Source: Bacteroidota bacterium (GTDB taxonomy: Bacteria > Bacteroidota > Bacteroidia > Chitinophagales > UBA8649). From it: DNA of 38,688 nucleotides. The position numbers and the translations under genes are program-made. Under the pieces are notes generated by a model. The model was not told the DNA's origin and searched no databases. It was given only the letters and a program-made list of their open reading frames with translations. The stretch lies in assembly GCA_002862745.1 (NCBI GenBank), contig PKDX01000014.1, positions 1-38,688 on the forward strand, given 5' to 3'. This document shows, one piece after another, positions 1 through 8,736 of this stretch. The first letter of the stretch is position 1. Each line of letters opens with the position of its first letter.

Positions 1-396
1 TACTCCGATGCAACGGCTGAAGCAATTGATACCGAGATCAGAGCCATCATTGATCGCCAATATGATCGGGTCAAAAACTTGCTAGTCTCTAAACGGGAGC
101 AACTTAATACGGTGGCCCAGGAACTTCTTAAAAATGAAATGATATACCGTGACCGGGTCGCGGAGCTCATCGGCGAAAGTCCATTTGCCGAAGAGGCTAC
201 GGAAAATCTTACAAAGGAACCCGAGGACGACTCAAATGAGCAAAAAGAAAAGCAGCAGGGCACAGAAGGTGAGGTTGGAACATTAAACTTTTCAAAAGAA
301 GCTCAGGATGGAGTTTCTGCGCCAGTAGACCAAAACGATCAGGCCAAAAGCCAACAGTCGGAGCGCGGCAAAGAGCCAAGCTCTAAGGAAGAATAA
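1..396 (+). CDS. ftsH: ATP-dependent zinc metalloprotease FtsH, C-terminal end (partial)
   Basis: The reading frame is open from the first base and ends at a TAA at 394-396, so only about 131 C-terminal residues are present. The first part (YSDATAEAIDTEIRAII, then a segment with KNLLVSKREQLNTVAQELL and IYRDRVAELIGESPF) matches the helical end of the FtsH M41 peptidase domain. FtsH is a membrane-anchored AAA+ protease that degrades membrane and short-lived cytosolic proteins; its AAA and zinc-binding HExxH parts lie outside the window. The last 75 residues or so form a hydrophilic tail rich in E, K, Q, D and S, without predicted structure. The LUD-domain gene follows 67 bases downstream on the same strand. 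The identity rests on the C-terminal pattern alone. Confidence 0.8.
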   Translation, partial: YSDATAEAIDTEIRAIIDRQYDRVKNLLVSKREQLNTVAQELLKNEMIYRDRVAELIGESPFAEEATENLTKEPEDDSNEQKEKQQGTEGEVGTLNFSKEAQDGVSAPVDQNDQAKSQQSERGKEPSSKEE

Positions 397-463
397 CTTT
401 CAGGCTAAGAGTTTTCTAAAAAATTGGAATATTACTAGATTTAGGGCATAGCCATTACTCGCC

Positions 464-982
464 ATGTCCATTTCAAAAAGTAAGTCCATAGCTTTTGCCG
501 AAACCTTTACTAAACATGGGGGGTTTTTTGTCTACAACGCTTCTAGAAAAGAAGCTTCGAGTTCCCTGCGAGACATGCTCCAGGTAAAAAAGTCAGTCGA
601 CTGCATCTGTATGGATTATGAGAGTGAGCAAACGCTTCTATCCGTAGACCCTCGTTGGCCTATTCGACGGAGTTATCTAGAAAGAGCGAGTTGCGTTTTA
701 ACGGCCTGTTCTTCGCTTATTGTAGAGGGAGGCATGGTTTTACTCGACGAGTCGAAAGGAAAGCTACTAGGCTTGCCTACTATGCCGGATATGTTAATCA
801 TAGTTGCATTTCACAATCAATGTGTATCACTGGATGATAGCGATTTCGAGGAGCCAAAACCCAATTCTTTTCTAATGGATTTAAGTGGTGGAAAGGCCTT
901 AATGGAGTTCGGTTTTTCTAATATTTATCTCTCACATATTCCTAAAGAGGTCTATCTTTTCTTTATTGATGAAGCCAATTGA
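464..982 (+). CDS. LUD-domain (LutC/YkgG-like) protein
   Basis: A 172-residue protein without signal peptide or membrane segment. The central part (ASCVLTACSSLIVEGGMVLL, then a GLPTMPDMLIIVA stretch) resembles the core of the LUD domain of LutB/LutC lactate-utilisation proteins, whose family pattern is a 'GCEALIAETGTIVL'-like strand followed by 'P..HIVVA'. No LutA or LutB partner and no iron-sulfur cluster motif is present, so a role in lactate oxidation is not implied. From memory, single-domain LUD proteins next to ftsH are common in Bacteroidota; their function is unknown. The ATG at 464 is the first good start. The last 14 bases overlap lpxH, suggesting co-translation. Several usually conserved positions are replaced, so the family call is moderate. 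Confidence 0.6.
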   Translation: MSISKSKSIAFAETFTKHGGFFVYNASRKEASSSLRDMLQVKKSVDCICMDYESEQTLLSVDPRWPIRRSYLERASCVLTACSSLIVEGGMVLLDESKGKLLGLPTMPDMLIIVAFHNQCVSLDDSDFEEPKPNSFLMDLSGGKALMEFGFSNIYLSHIPKEVYLFFIDEAN

Positions 983-1748
983 TATACAACATCGAGGCAA
1001 TAATTCTATATATTTTGTCTCTGACCTCCACCTTGGCCTTCCCGACATTGAAACAAGCCATAATCGAGAACGCTTGTTTATTCAGTGGCTGTCATCCATT
1101 GAATCCCAGTGTGATGCCCTTTGCATTGTAGGGGATTTGTTTGATGTCTGGTTTGAATATAAAAGGGTAGTGCCAAGAGGGCATGTTCGAGTGCTAGGCG
1201 CTTTAGCGAGATTATCAGACAAGGGCATTCCTATTTACTTTTTTAAAGGAAATCATGATGCTTGGTTGAGGGGATATCTCGAAGAGGAAATCGGAGCCAT
1301 TGTTATCGATGATTGTCAAGTGTTTTCTTATCGAGAGCGCCTTGCTTTTGTTACGCATGGTGATGGAAAGGGTCCTGAGGATTTGGGCTACAAGCGATTA
1401 AAAAAGGTCTTTCGCAATCCCTTTTTGTTTAGGTTGTTTAGTCTGATTCACCCGAACGTAGGCCTTCGAATTGCTACACGATTTTCAAGGGGAAGTCGAA
1501 AAAAGCAGGAACACCTTCGATTAAGCCCAAAAACGGTAGAAGCTCGAATCCATTGGCATGTTCAATATTGTGAGCGAAAACAGAAAGAATTTCCTGTTGA
1601 CTTTTATGTTATGGGACACCATCACTTTTCGACGACTAAGTCATTAGCCAATGGGGCATCGTACATCAATCTAGGTGCTTGGTTTGACCAGCCTTTATGC
1701 GGTATTTGGAACAATGAGGGATTAGCCCCAAGCCCTGTCGGTCAATAG
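969..1748 (+). CDS. lpxH: UDP-2,3-diacylglucosamine diphosphatase (LpxH-type)
   Basis: A 259-residue calcineurin-like metallophosphoesterase. The metal-binding motifs occur in the expected order: SDLHLG (about residue 18), GDLFDVW (55), GNHD (95), THGDG (128) and GHHH (216). LpxH cleaves UDP-2,3-diacylglucosamine to lipid X and UMP, the fourth step of lipid A synthesis, at the cytoplasmic face of the inner membrane. Length and the DVWFEY sequence after the second motif fit LpxH rather than a generic phosphoesterase. A TTG codon lies one codon upstream (966), but the ATG at 969 is preferred. The gene overlaps the LUD gene by 14 bases and is probably co-transcribed with it. Related Bacteroidota proteins are sometimes annotated only as metallophosphatases. 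Confidence 0.85.
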   Translation: MKPIDIQHRGNNSIYFVSDLHLGLPDIETSHNRERLFIQWLSSIESQCDALCIVGDLFDVWFEYKRVVPRGHVRVLGALARLSDKGIPIYFFKGNHDAWLRGYLEEEIGAIVIDDCQVFSYRERLAFVTHGDGKGPEDLGYKRLKKVFRNPFLFRLFSLIHPNVGLRIATRFSRGSRKKQEHLRLSPKTVEARIHWHVQYCERKQKEFPVDFYVMGHHHFSTTKSLANGASYINLGAWFDQPLCGIWNNEGLAPSPVGQ

Positions 1749-1756
1749 GTCTTTTT

Positions 1757-1773
1757 ACGCATTGCAAATGCGT
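1757..1773. repeat. Short perfect inverted repeat upstream of the secreted T9SS protein
   Basis: ACGCATT, a 3-base spacer GCA, then AATGCGT: seven-base arms just after the lpxH stop. There is no T-run immediately downstream on the plus strand, so it is not a typical terminator. It contains the TTG that could serve as the -33 element of the next promoter, so it may be an operator or chance. Confidence 0.35.
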
Positions 1774-1792
1774 GACATTTTACGTATCTTCA
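1762..1792 (+). promoter_or_regulatory. Candidate Bacteroidota-type promoter (TTG, 20 bases, TATCTTCA)
   Basis: TTG at 1762-1764 is separated by 20 bases from TATCTTCA at 1785-1792, close to the Bacteroidota -33/-7 pattern (TTTG ... TAnnTTTG). The signal-peptide start ATG lies 30 bases beyond the -7 box. The upstream gene ends at 1748, so an independent promoter is needed here or read-through must occur. Confidence 0.45.
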
Positions 1793-1822
1793 CACGCATA
1801 TATTAACTATTCAGACACAATT

Positions 1823-4159
1823 ATGAAAAAACTATTAACTCTATTGTTTGGCGCTTTTGCTGTAGCAAGTGTTCAAGCCCAAACGGTATTCTACTCAGAA
1901 AACTTTAATTCGGGAACTATAAACTCCGCACCAAATGGATTTACAGTAGTTAATAATGACGCTTGCGCAAACAACGATCCAATCTCTTTTAGCAATGGTA
2001 GTTGGGTTGTATATGTTCCTCCTGGAAGCACAGATACTTGTGCCGCTGCGGAATCATGGTCTGGTGCCTCAACTCCTAGTTGTACCGTTGATGATTGGTT
2101 GATTACTCCAGCAATTGATTTGTCGGCTGCAACACTCCCTAAGCTCAAATTTAGGGCACAATCTGCCCAAGGAGTGGGTGCAGTAGATGCTAATGGAAAT
2201 CCCGCTGAATTCCCGGAGAGTTATGATATTTTGATTTCTACCACCGGGAACAATGCTCCTGCAGATTTCACAAATACTGCTCTATCAATAGCGGCAGAAT
2301 TTGATGCTTGGACTCAACGCGAAGCTGATTTATCAGCTTATGCGGGTCAGACTATATATATTGCCTTTCGCTTAACCTCAACGGACGCAGTGAGGCTTTA
2401 TATTGACGACCTCTCAGTTGAAGAGGCTGATCCTTTTGACCTTCAATTGGTTTCATTCCAATCGGATGCAACTCCTCAGGTTACAGCTTTAAATGCCAAC
2501 ACGAATTATGCAGTTCTTGACTATTCAGGAACAAGTTTGTTTAGTGCATCTGTCACGGTGGAAAACACCGGTCAAAATCCAGTGGACTCAGTATCTGTAA
2601 ACTACTTTATAGTTGACGATATTAATGCGCCAACGGCTGGTTCGACTGTAACAAAAGATTTTGCTCTAAGTCCCTCGCTAGCTGTGGGTGCGCAGGCTAC
2701 GTTAACTTTAGATCCTGTCGGTCTAGATACTCTATTTCCAACTCTAGCTACTAATCAAGCGCTAGATATATATATCGAGTTAGACTCCACACAATTTAAC
2801 CCATCGGTTACAGAGGCTGATGCTTTCTTTTCATTTTTGATTAATCCTAGGGAGGCTTACACGATACCATATTCTTCATCGTTTGAATGGGTTACAGGGA
2901 CCTCGCTTTCTTTTGAACATGCTGATTGGGGTTGGAAATTTATAGATGCTAATGCAGATGGCGATGGCAGCTATGTTGCTGGATTTTCAAACTTTGCAAG
3001 TTATGATGGTGATTATCACGTATTCTCTTCTTTAGTTATTCCAAACTCGCTGACGACTGGAGATGCGGGTGATTATTTTGAAACGCCTGAACTTTCTTTA
3101 GCGTCAGGAGATTATGTTGTTAGCCTGTATGGCAAGCCTCTTGGAAGTCAAGGCAGTGTGGTTACAGGTTCAATGACAGTTGAACTTGTGAGTGGATCAG
3201 GAAATACCACCAATATTGGAACTTTTACAACAGGTCAAGATACTTTGAACTGGAATCTTAATTCAGGAGTAGTTACTGTTCCATCTAATGCAAATGATTG
3301 GAAAATTAGATTTACAAATCCAGGCGGAGGGTTTGGTAGTTGGGACCTGATGACACTTAGTCAACTCTCTGCACCTGTTGCTTCTGGGGCAATTACAGGA
3401 ACCGATGAGATAAACCCGTTTGTTGAGTACTGCGACGGAAATGTTATTCTTTCGAATAGTTCAACGGCTAATGGTGGAACGTGTACAGTAGATTGGGGTG
3501 ATGGAAGTGCAACAGCTACTATCGCTTCTGGTGCTTCATTACAGCACAACTATGCTTCTAACGGAACGTATACTGTAACATTAACAGCTACTAATCCTGC
3601 AGGAAATGATCAAGTAACGTTTGACATCCTTGTAACGGATCCTCCTGCTCTTGATGCATCATTTATTATTGTTGATCAAGGAAATGGTAATGTGTCGATC
3701 ACTCTTGAGAATTCATTCCCATGTGGTGGTGCGCAAACTACCGTAAACTGGGGTGATGGTACATCAAACAACTTGACAAGCCACACGTACACGGCTGACG
3801 GTGACTACACGATTACGGTAACGATTCAAACAGCTACTGATATTGCACAGTCTACAGGATCAGTAACAATCACAGGGTTAGGCACAGCTATTGGTGAGCT
3901 AAGCCTTGAAGATGCTATGACTGTAATACCTTCTCCAGCAGTAAGCGATGTAAATGTATCCTTCAGCTTATTCAGTGCTCAGGATGTAACAATGACGATT
4001 TCAACGATTGAAGGTCGCATTGTAGAATCAAGAATCATTGAGTCGGCGAAGACAGTTAACGAGGCCTTTGATGTTCGAAGCCTTGATAACGGAATCTACA
4101 TGATTAATGTATCTACAGAAACAGGCTCAACAAACGCTTCGTTTGTAGTATCGCACTAA
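1823..4159 (+). CDS. Secreted T9SS cargo protein with choice-of-anchor-J-like and two PKD domains
   Basis: A 778-residue exported protein. The ATG at 1823 starts a clean signal peptide (MKKLLTLLFGAFAVASVQAQ); the frame is open back to 1772, but that extension would bury the signal and overlap the promoter. After the signal comes a segment with FYSENFNSGTINSAPNGFTV and DDWLITPAIDLS (about residues 20-200), typical of 'choice-of-anchor J'/cleaved-adhesin jelly-roll domains. Two PKD-like beta domains follow at about 520-608 and 609-690, each with a WGDG motif. The C-terminal 85 residues (VIPSPAVSDVNVSFSL ... LDNGIYMINV) are a type A T9SS sorting domain, which directs export across the outer membrane and is normally cleaved. 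No catalytic motif is seen; an adhesin or carbohydrate-binding role is likely. A strong terminator follows. Confidence 0.85.
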   Translation: MKKLLTLLFGAFAVASVQAQTVFYSENFNSGTINSAPNGFTVVNNDACANNDPISFSNGSWVVYVPPGSTDTCAAAESWSGASTPSCTVDDWLITPAIDLSAATLPKLKFRAQSAQGVGAVDANGNPAEFPESYDILISTTGNNAPADFTNTALSIAAEFDAWTQREADLSAYAGQTIYIAFRLTSTDAVRLYIDDLSVEEADPFDLQLVSFQSDATPQVTALNANTNYAVLDYSGTSLFSASVTVENTGQNPVDSVSVNYFIVDDINAPTAGSTVTKDFALSPSLAVGAQATLTLDPVGLDTLFPTLATNQALDIYIELDSTQFNPSVTEADAFFSFLINPREAYTIPYSSSFEWVTGTSLSFEHADWGWKFIDANADGDGSYVAGFSNFASYDGDYHVFSSLVIPNSLTTGDAGDYFETPELSLASGDYVVSLYGKPLGSQGSVVTGSMTVELVSGSGNTTNIGTFTTGQDTLNWNLNSGVVTVPSNANDWKIRFTNPGGGFGSWDLMTLSQLSAPVASGAITGTDEINPFVEYCDGNVILSNSSTANGGTCTVDWGDGSATATIASGASLQHNYASNGTYTVTLTATNPAGNDQVTFDILVTDPPALDASFIIVDQGNGNVSITLENSFPCGGAQTTVNWGDGTSNNLTSHTYTADGDYTITVTIQTATDIAQSTGSVTITGLGTAIGELSLEDAMTVIPSPAVSDVNVSFSLFSAQDVTMTISTIEGRIVESRIIESAKTVNEAFDVRSLDNGIYMINVSTETGSTNASFVVSH

Positions 4160-4183
4160 TCTTAACGTAATGTCTGAAAGAAA

Positions 4184-4209
4184 GGCTCCGCATTGCGGGG
4201 CCTTTTTTT
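4184..4209 (+). terminator. Rho-independent terminator after the T9SS cargo gene
   Basis: GGCTCCGC, loop ATT, GCGGGGCC forms an eight-base-pair stem with one G-U pair, followed by seven T (4203-4209). An A-rich stretch before the stem lets it be read weakly on the other strand too. It separates the secreted protein from polA. Confidence 0.9.
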
Positions 4210-4238
4210 ATTTTCAAGATTAGGCAAGAAGAAACTCT

Positions 4239-7019
4239 ATGGCGGATAATCGACCTCGTTTATTTTTATTGGATGCATATGCTTTAATCTATAGAGCGTA
4301 TTATGCATTTATTCGCAATCCCATTACGAATTCCAAAGGGGTAAATACCTCAGCAGCCTATGGCTTTACAGCAACCTTGAACGATTTGATTGAGCGGGAG
4401 AAGCCGACCCATTTGGCCGTTGTATTTGATGCAGAAGGTGAGACGGATAGAGCCTCTGAGTTTGCCTACTATAAAGCCAATCGAGATGCGATGCCGGAAG
4501 ATATCCGAAATTCCTTGCAGTCTATACGAGATATTATTCAGGGCTTTAACATTCCGATTTTAGAATTGCCTGGATATGAAGCTGACGATGTCATAGGAAC
4601 ACTTGCTAAGCAAAAAGAGGGGGAGTTTGATGTTTTTATGGTTACTCCGGATAAAGATTTCGGTCAATTAGTTTCTGAACACATCTTTATGTACAAGCCT
4701 AGCCGACAGGGCAAGGGGCATGAGGTATTGGGCATTCCAGAAGTATGCGCCCGTTGGGAGATTAATGATCCCCTTCAAGTCATTGATATTTTAGCCATGA
4801 TGGGGGATGCCGTGGACAACATTCCGGGAATAACTGGGGTAGGTGAGAAGACGGCCATCAAATTGCTCAAGCAGTTTGGCAGCCTAGAATCCCTATTGGA
4901 AAACACAGATCAGGTAAAGGGCAAGTTGCGCGAAAAAATAGAAAACTGTCACCAACAGGCGCTGGATAGCAAGTTTTTAGCGACGATTATTACAGATGCA
5001 CCGATAACTGCAGATAATGATGCCTTGAAACTAGACCCTGTAAGCAAGGAGGCACTAACCCCAATCTTTCAGGAGCTGGAGTTTAGAAATCTAGCCATGA
5101 AAATTCTCGGTTCGGAGTATTCAATGGTAAGTAGTCCTTCAAACAAATCAACGAATCCCAACCAAATGGACCTGTTTTCCGCTAATCAGGCTACGGAAGA
5201 GAAAACCATTCACCGACAAGCTTTTTCAGAAAACTATTCGCTGTTAAAAGACGAGGATATTCCGAGTCTTATCACATCAATTCAGGCAAAAAAACAATTT
5301 GCCTTTGATACGGAGACCACAGGCCTTAATGTGCGTGAGGCGGAAATTGTAGGCATTAGTTTTGCTTGGGATAAGGGATATGGCGCCTATTATCCATTGA
5401 GCGAACAGGCTGAAGAGGCCAAAAAACAGCTGGCTCAATTTGCCGTATTATTTCAGGACGCTTCTCTAGTCAAAGTAGCCCAGAATATCAAGTTTGACAC
5501 GCATATCCTATCGCGTTATGGTATTGAAGTAGCGCCTCCATTTAAGGACACTATGTTGGAGCACTATCTTTTGGAGCCCGACCGGCGCCATGGCATTAAC
5601 CGACTCTCAGAGGCGTATTTACAGTACGCCATGCAGCCCATAGAAGAGCTTATCGGCAAGAAAGGAAAACATCAAAAAACGTTCAGAGAGGTTGAGCTGT
5701 CGGCGGCTAAGGATTACGCCGTAGAAGATGCTGACATTGCCTTGCAATTGCATAAGGCGTTTTCACCTAAGCTGGCTTCAGCGGAGTTGACTTCATTGTA
5801 TGATAGCGTCGAGCTTCCGTTAGTGCCTGTTTTACGCCGCATGGAAGGAGAGGGCATTAATCTAGACACCGCCTTCTTGGCACAATACAGCACGGAGCTT
5901 ACAAGCGACATCCTTGAAGTAAAGACCAATATTTTTCATCAAGCGGGCCAAGAATTTAATCTTGATTCTCCAAAGCAACTAGGAGAGATTCTTTTTGGTT
6001 CTATGGGTATTCCCTATAAAGGCCAAAAGACGAAAACAGGTCAATTTAAAACAGGGGAGGATGTGCTTTCTTCGTACCGAAAGGACTACCCTGTGATGGA
6101 GGATATAATGACCTATAGGGAGCTGAGCAAGCTCAAGTCCACATATGTCGATGCTTTACCTCAGCTTGTGAGTCCAAAGACGGGCCGTATACATACCACC
6201 TTTAATCAGGCCGTGGCGGCAACGGGTCGCTTAAGCTCTAATGAGCCCAATCTTCAAAACATTCCGATACGGACTGAGCGAGGTCGCAGAGTCCGACAAG
6301 CCTTTATCCCAAGAGATGCAAACCATTGGCTATTATCGGCTGACTACTCTCAAGTAGAGCTGCGACTAGTAGCTCACATGGCTAAGGAAGAATCTATGCT
6401 TGACGCTTTTGCTCAGGGAAAAGACATTCACAGTGAGACAGCCGCCCTTGTGTTCCAAGTGCCGGTATCGGAGGTCACTCGAGAAATGCGAAGCCATGCA
6501 AAAACGGTAAACTTTGGAATTATCTATGGTGTCACGGCTTTTGGATTAAGTCAACAAACAAGTCTTAGCCGTTCGGAAAGTAAGGAGATTATTGAGCAAT
6601 ACTTTGTAGCCTATCCTGGTATTCGAAAGTATATGGATGACAATGTGGCCTTTGCTAGGGAGCACGGATACGTAAAAACGCTGAAGGGTAGGCGACGCTA
6701 TCTGCGAGACATTGATTCACGCAATGCGGGATTACGAGGTCATGCAGAGCGTAATGCAATTAATGCCCCGGTTCAGGGTTCAGCAGCGGATTTAATCAAA
6801 CTGGCTATGATTGATATCGACCGCTTGTTAATGGAAAGAAAGCTTCAGTCAAAAATGCTGCTCCAAGTGCACGACGAATTGGTGTTTGACGTGCCATCAG
6901 CAGAACGAGAAGAAGTTGAAGAGCTCGTTAAAGAGGCTATGCAGAACGCAATGCCAGGTTTAGATGTTCCTTTACAAGCGGACTTGGGATGGGGAAGGCA
7001 TTGGTTGGAAGCTCATTAG
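4239..7019 (+). CDS. polA: DNA polymerase I
   Basis: A 926-residue family A polymerase with all three domains. The 5'-3' exonuclease has LFLLDAYALIYRAYYAF near the start, YEADDVIGTLA (about 112), VTPDKDFGQL (134) and the helix-hairpin-helix region GDAVDNIPGITGVGEKTA (188). The 3'-5' exonuclease is intact: DTETTGL (356), QNIKFDTH and YAVEDADIAL (492). The polymerase domain has motif A SADYSQVELR (700), motif B RSHAKTVNFGIIYG (751) and motif C LQVHDELVFD (875). Pol I removes RNA primers, fills gaps and acts in excision repair. The phenylalanine in KTVNFGIIYG is the residue of E. coli-type enzymes that discriminate against dideoxynucleotides. The ATG at 4239 lies 29 bases after the terminator T-run. 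recR follows after 21 bases, probably in one repair operon. Confidence 0.97.
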   Translation: MADNRPRLFLLDAYALIYRAYYAFIRNPITNSKGVNTSAAYGFTATLNDLIEREKPTHLAVVFDAEGETDRASEFAYYKANRDAMPEDIRNSLQSIRDIIQGFNIPILELPGYEADDVIGTLAKQKEGEFDVFMVTPDKDFGQLVSEHIFMYKPSRQGKGHEVLGIPEVCARWEINDPLQVIDILAMMGDAVDNIPGITGVGEKTAIKLLKQFGSLESLLENTDQVKGKLREKIENCHQQALDSKFLATIITDAPITADNDALKLDPVSKEALTPIFQELEFRNLAMKILGSEYSMVSSPSNKSTNPNQMDLFSANQATEEKTIHRQAFSENYSLLKDEDIPSLITSIQAKKQFAFDTETTGLNVREAEIVGISFAWDKGYGAYYPLSEQAEEAKKQLAQFAVLFQDASLVKVAQNIKFDTHILSRYGIEVAPPFKDTMLEHYLLEPDRRHGINRLSEAYLQYAMQPIEELIGKKGKHQKTFREVELSAAKDYAVEDADIALQLHKAFSPKLASAELTSLYDSVELPLVPVLRRMEGEGINLDTAFLAQYSTELTSDILEVKTNIFHQAGQEFNLDSPKQLGEILFGSMGIPYKGQKTKTGQFKTGEDVLSSYRKDYPVMEDIMTYRELSKLKSTYVDALPQLVSPKTGRIHTTFNQAVAATGRLSSNEPNLQNIPIRTERGRRVRQAFIPRDANHWLLSADYSQVELRLVAHMAKEESMLDAFAQGKDIHSETAALVFQVPVSEVTREMRSHAKTVNFGIIYGVTAFGLSQQTSLSRSESKEIIEQYFVAYPGIRKYMDDNVAFAREHGYVKTLKGRRRYLRDIDSRNAGLRGHAERNAINAPVQGSAADLIKLAMIDIDRLLMERKLQSKMLLQVHDELVFDVPSAEREEVEELVKEAMQNAMPGLDVPLQADLGWGRHWLEAH

Positions 7020-7040
7020 TAATAGATACAGCAAGCGTAC

Positions 7041-7661
7041 ATGGCATATAGATTATCACAGACCATTGAAGAGGCAGTACAGGCCTTTAAAAAACTTCCA
7101 GGAATTGGCGAGAAAACCGCTATGCGCTTAGTGCTTGCTACGTTGGAACAGTCTTCCAATGACGTCGACCAATTTGCCCAAGCCCTGCACAACCTAAAGA
7201 CAAAACTCAAGAAGTGTTCGGTTTGTCATTCTTTTGCGGATGAGGAATTGTGCTCAATTTGTGCGGATAACAAAAGAGACAAGACGACCCTATGTGTTGT
7301 GGAGTCAATACGCGATATTGTGGCCATAGAAAGCACCCAAACCTATCACGGTGTCTATCATGTGCTAGGAGGGCTTATTTCGCCTATGCAAGGCATAGGT
7401 CCGGAAGATTTGACCTTTTCAAGCCTCTTTAATCGCATCAAAAGTGATGAAGTAAAAGAGGTCATCATGGCACTAAACCCCAATATGGAGGGGGATACGA
7501 CAACATTTTATATCAGTCGTCAATTAGATCTCAAGTCCATTTCGTTAACCTCACTATCCCGAGGGATAAGTTTTGGTGGAGAATTAGAGTTTGCTGATGC
7601 TATGACATTAAGCCGGTCTCTAGCTGCAAGACAGCCTTTTGATCGTTACCTCTCTCGATAG
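7041..7661 (+). CDS. recR: Recombination mediator protein RecR
   Basis: A 206-residue protein of normal RecR length. It has the N-terminal helix-hairpin-helix FKKLPGIGEKTAMRLV (about residues 16-31), a C4 zinc finger (CSVC ... CSIC, about 58-77) and a Toprim domain (CVVESIRDIVAIE, then MEGDTTTFYI). RecR works with RecO (and RecF) to load RecA onto SSB-coated single strands at gaps. The gene starts 21 bases after polA on the same strand, so the two are probably co-expressed as a repair unit. It is convergent with the histidine kinase gene, 13 bases away, with no clear terminator between them. Confidence 0.96.
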   Translation: MAYRLSQTIEEAVQAFKKLPGIGEKTAMRLVLATLEQSSNDVDQFAQALHNLKTKLKKCSVCHSFADEELCSICADNKRDKTTLCVVESIRDIVAIESTQTYHGVYHVLGGLISPMQGIGPEDLTFSSLFNRIKSDEVKEVIMALNPNMEGDTTTFYISRQLDLKSISLTSLSRGISFGGELEFADAMTLSRSLAARQPFDRYLSR

Positions 7662-7674
7662 TCATTCTAGGCTA

Positions 7675-8736
7675 TTACTCCAAATGCTTCTTAGTAGACA
7701 GCGTAAATCCAAATGTTGTCCCGATATCAAGACTAGACCGCACATGAATCTTTTCTTTATGAGCCTCTACAATATGCTTACAAATGGAGAGCCCTAAACC
7801 GGTTCCTCCGTGGCCCCTTGAGCGGGCCTTGTCTACTCGATAAAACCGTTCAAAGAGTCTCGCGAGGTGTTCGCTGGCTATACCAGGGCCATTATCGCTC
7901 ACCTCAATGAGAAGTTTGTCCTCTACGTCGTAGAATCCAATTTTAGTTAAACCATTCTCATGGCCGTACTTGATGGAGTTATTAACAAGGTTGGACAGCA
8001 CGTGATGAATGTGCTTTCGGTCGGCGAAAACTTTGCGTTGAAAGCCTGCATCTTCTTTAATGACAAGTTCAATGTTTTTTTTGCTGGCTAACAACTCCTG
8101 TTCATCCATTACCTGTTTAGTAAGATCGGTGATGTCAAAAGGCTTTATGTCAAGTTGCGTGGCATCTGCCTCATATTGGTTGAGCATGATAAGATCCTCC
8201 ACAATATTGGCTAATCGGTCGAGATTTCGGGTTGCTTTTTCCAAGTATTTCATGTTGACCCCTCGATCTTCTACTCCCCCATCCAAAAGGGTTTCAATAT
8301 AGCCTTGGGCATTAAAGATGGGGGTCTTGAGCTCGTGGGACACGTTACCGATAAACTCTTTTCGAAAGGTCTCCATTCGCTTGAGCGCTTTAATTTCTGA
8401 CTGCTTACTTGTGCTATATCGCCGCACTTCTTCCTCAACGGCTTGTAAAAAGTCGTCTTCTTCTTGAAGGGCACCCTCTTTTAGCTCTTTTCCGCCTTTT
8501 TCGGTGCTTACTAGCTTATAGAGAATTTTAATTCTGCGATAAATAAAATAATCAACTAAGTAGTGTGCGATGGGGAAGGTAGTGACCAAAAGGATAATAG
8601 GAATTAGGATCATGTAGGTTTGAAAAGCCCATCCATCAACCATGGCCTCTGCGCATAATGCGATGGCTGATATTGCCGCGACAGCAAAGCTAATAAGCAG
8701 CGATACCTGCCGCAGTTTTAAATTTTTAAACGCCAT
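7675..8736 (-). CDS. PhoR-like sensor histidine kinase
   Basis: A 353-residue membrane kinase. Two hydrophobic segments lie near the N-terminus (about 9-30 and 36-58) with almost no periplasmic loop, followed by a HAMP-like linker. The HisKA box FIGNVSHELKTPIFNAQGY has the phospho-accepting histidine near residue 134. The ATPase domain has the N box LSNLVNNSIKYG, then VSDNGPGIASEHL, an FERFYRVD segment and GHGGTGLGLSI. The short sensor part and the 'FERFYRVDKARSR' style resemble the PhoR/ResE group, so the signal is probably sensed through partners or in the membrane. It overlaps the regulator gene by one base (TAATG), showing translational coupling. Phosphate sensing is inferred from family resemblance and a nearby TTAAC repeat. 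Confidence 0.85.
   Translation of the reverse strand: MAFKNLKLRQVSLLISFAVAAISAIALCAEAMVDGWAFQTYMILIPIILLVTTFPIAHYLVDYFIYRRIKILYKLVSTEKGGKELKEGALQEEDDFLQAVEEEVRRYSTSKQSEIKALKRMETFRKEFIGNVSHELKTPIFNAQGYIETLLDGGVEDRGVNMKYLEKATRNLDRLANIVEDLIMLNQYEADATQLDIKPFDITDLTKQVMDEQELLASKKNIELVIKEDAGFQRKVFADRKHIHHVLSNLVNNSIKYGHENGLTKIGFYDVEDKLLIEVSDNGPGIASEHLARLFERFYRVDKARSRGHGGTGLGLSICKHIVEAHKEKIHVRSSLDIGTTFGFTLSTKKHLE

Noticed and set aside
1772-1822. Upstream in-frame extension of the T9SS cargo protein (start at 1772).
   Set aside because: It would place 17 residues before a perfect signal peptide and covers the candidate promoter.
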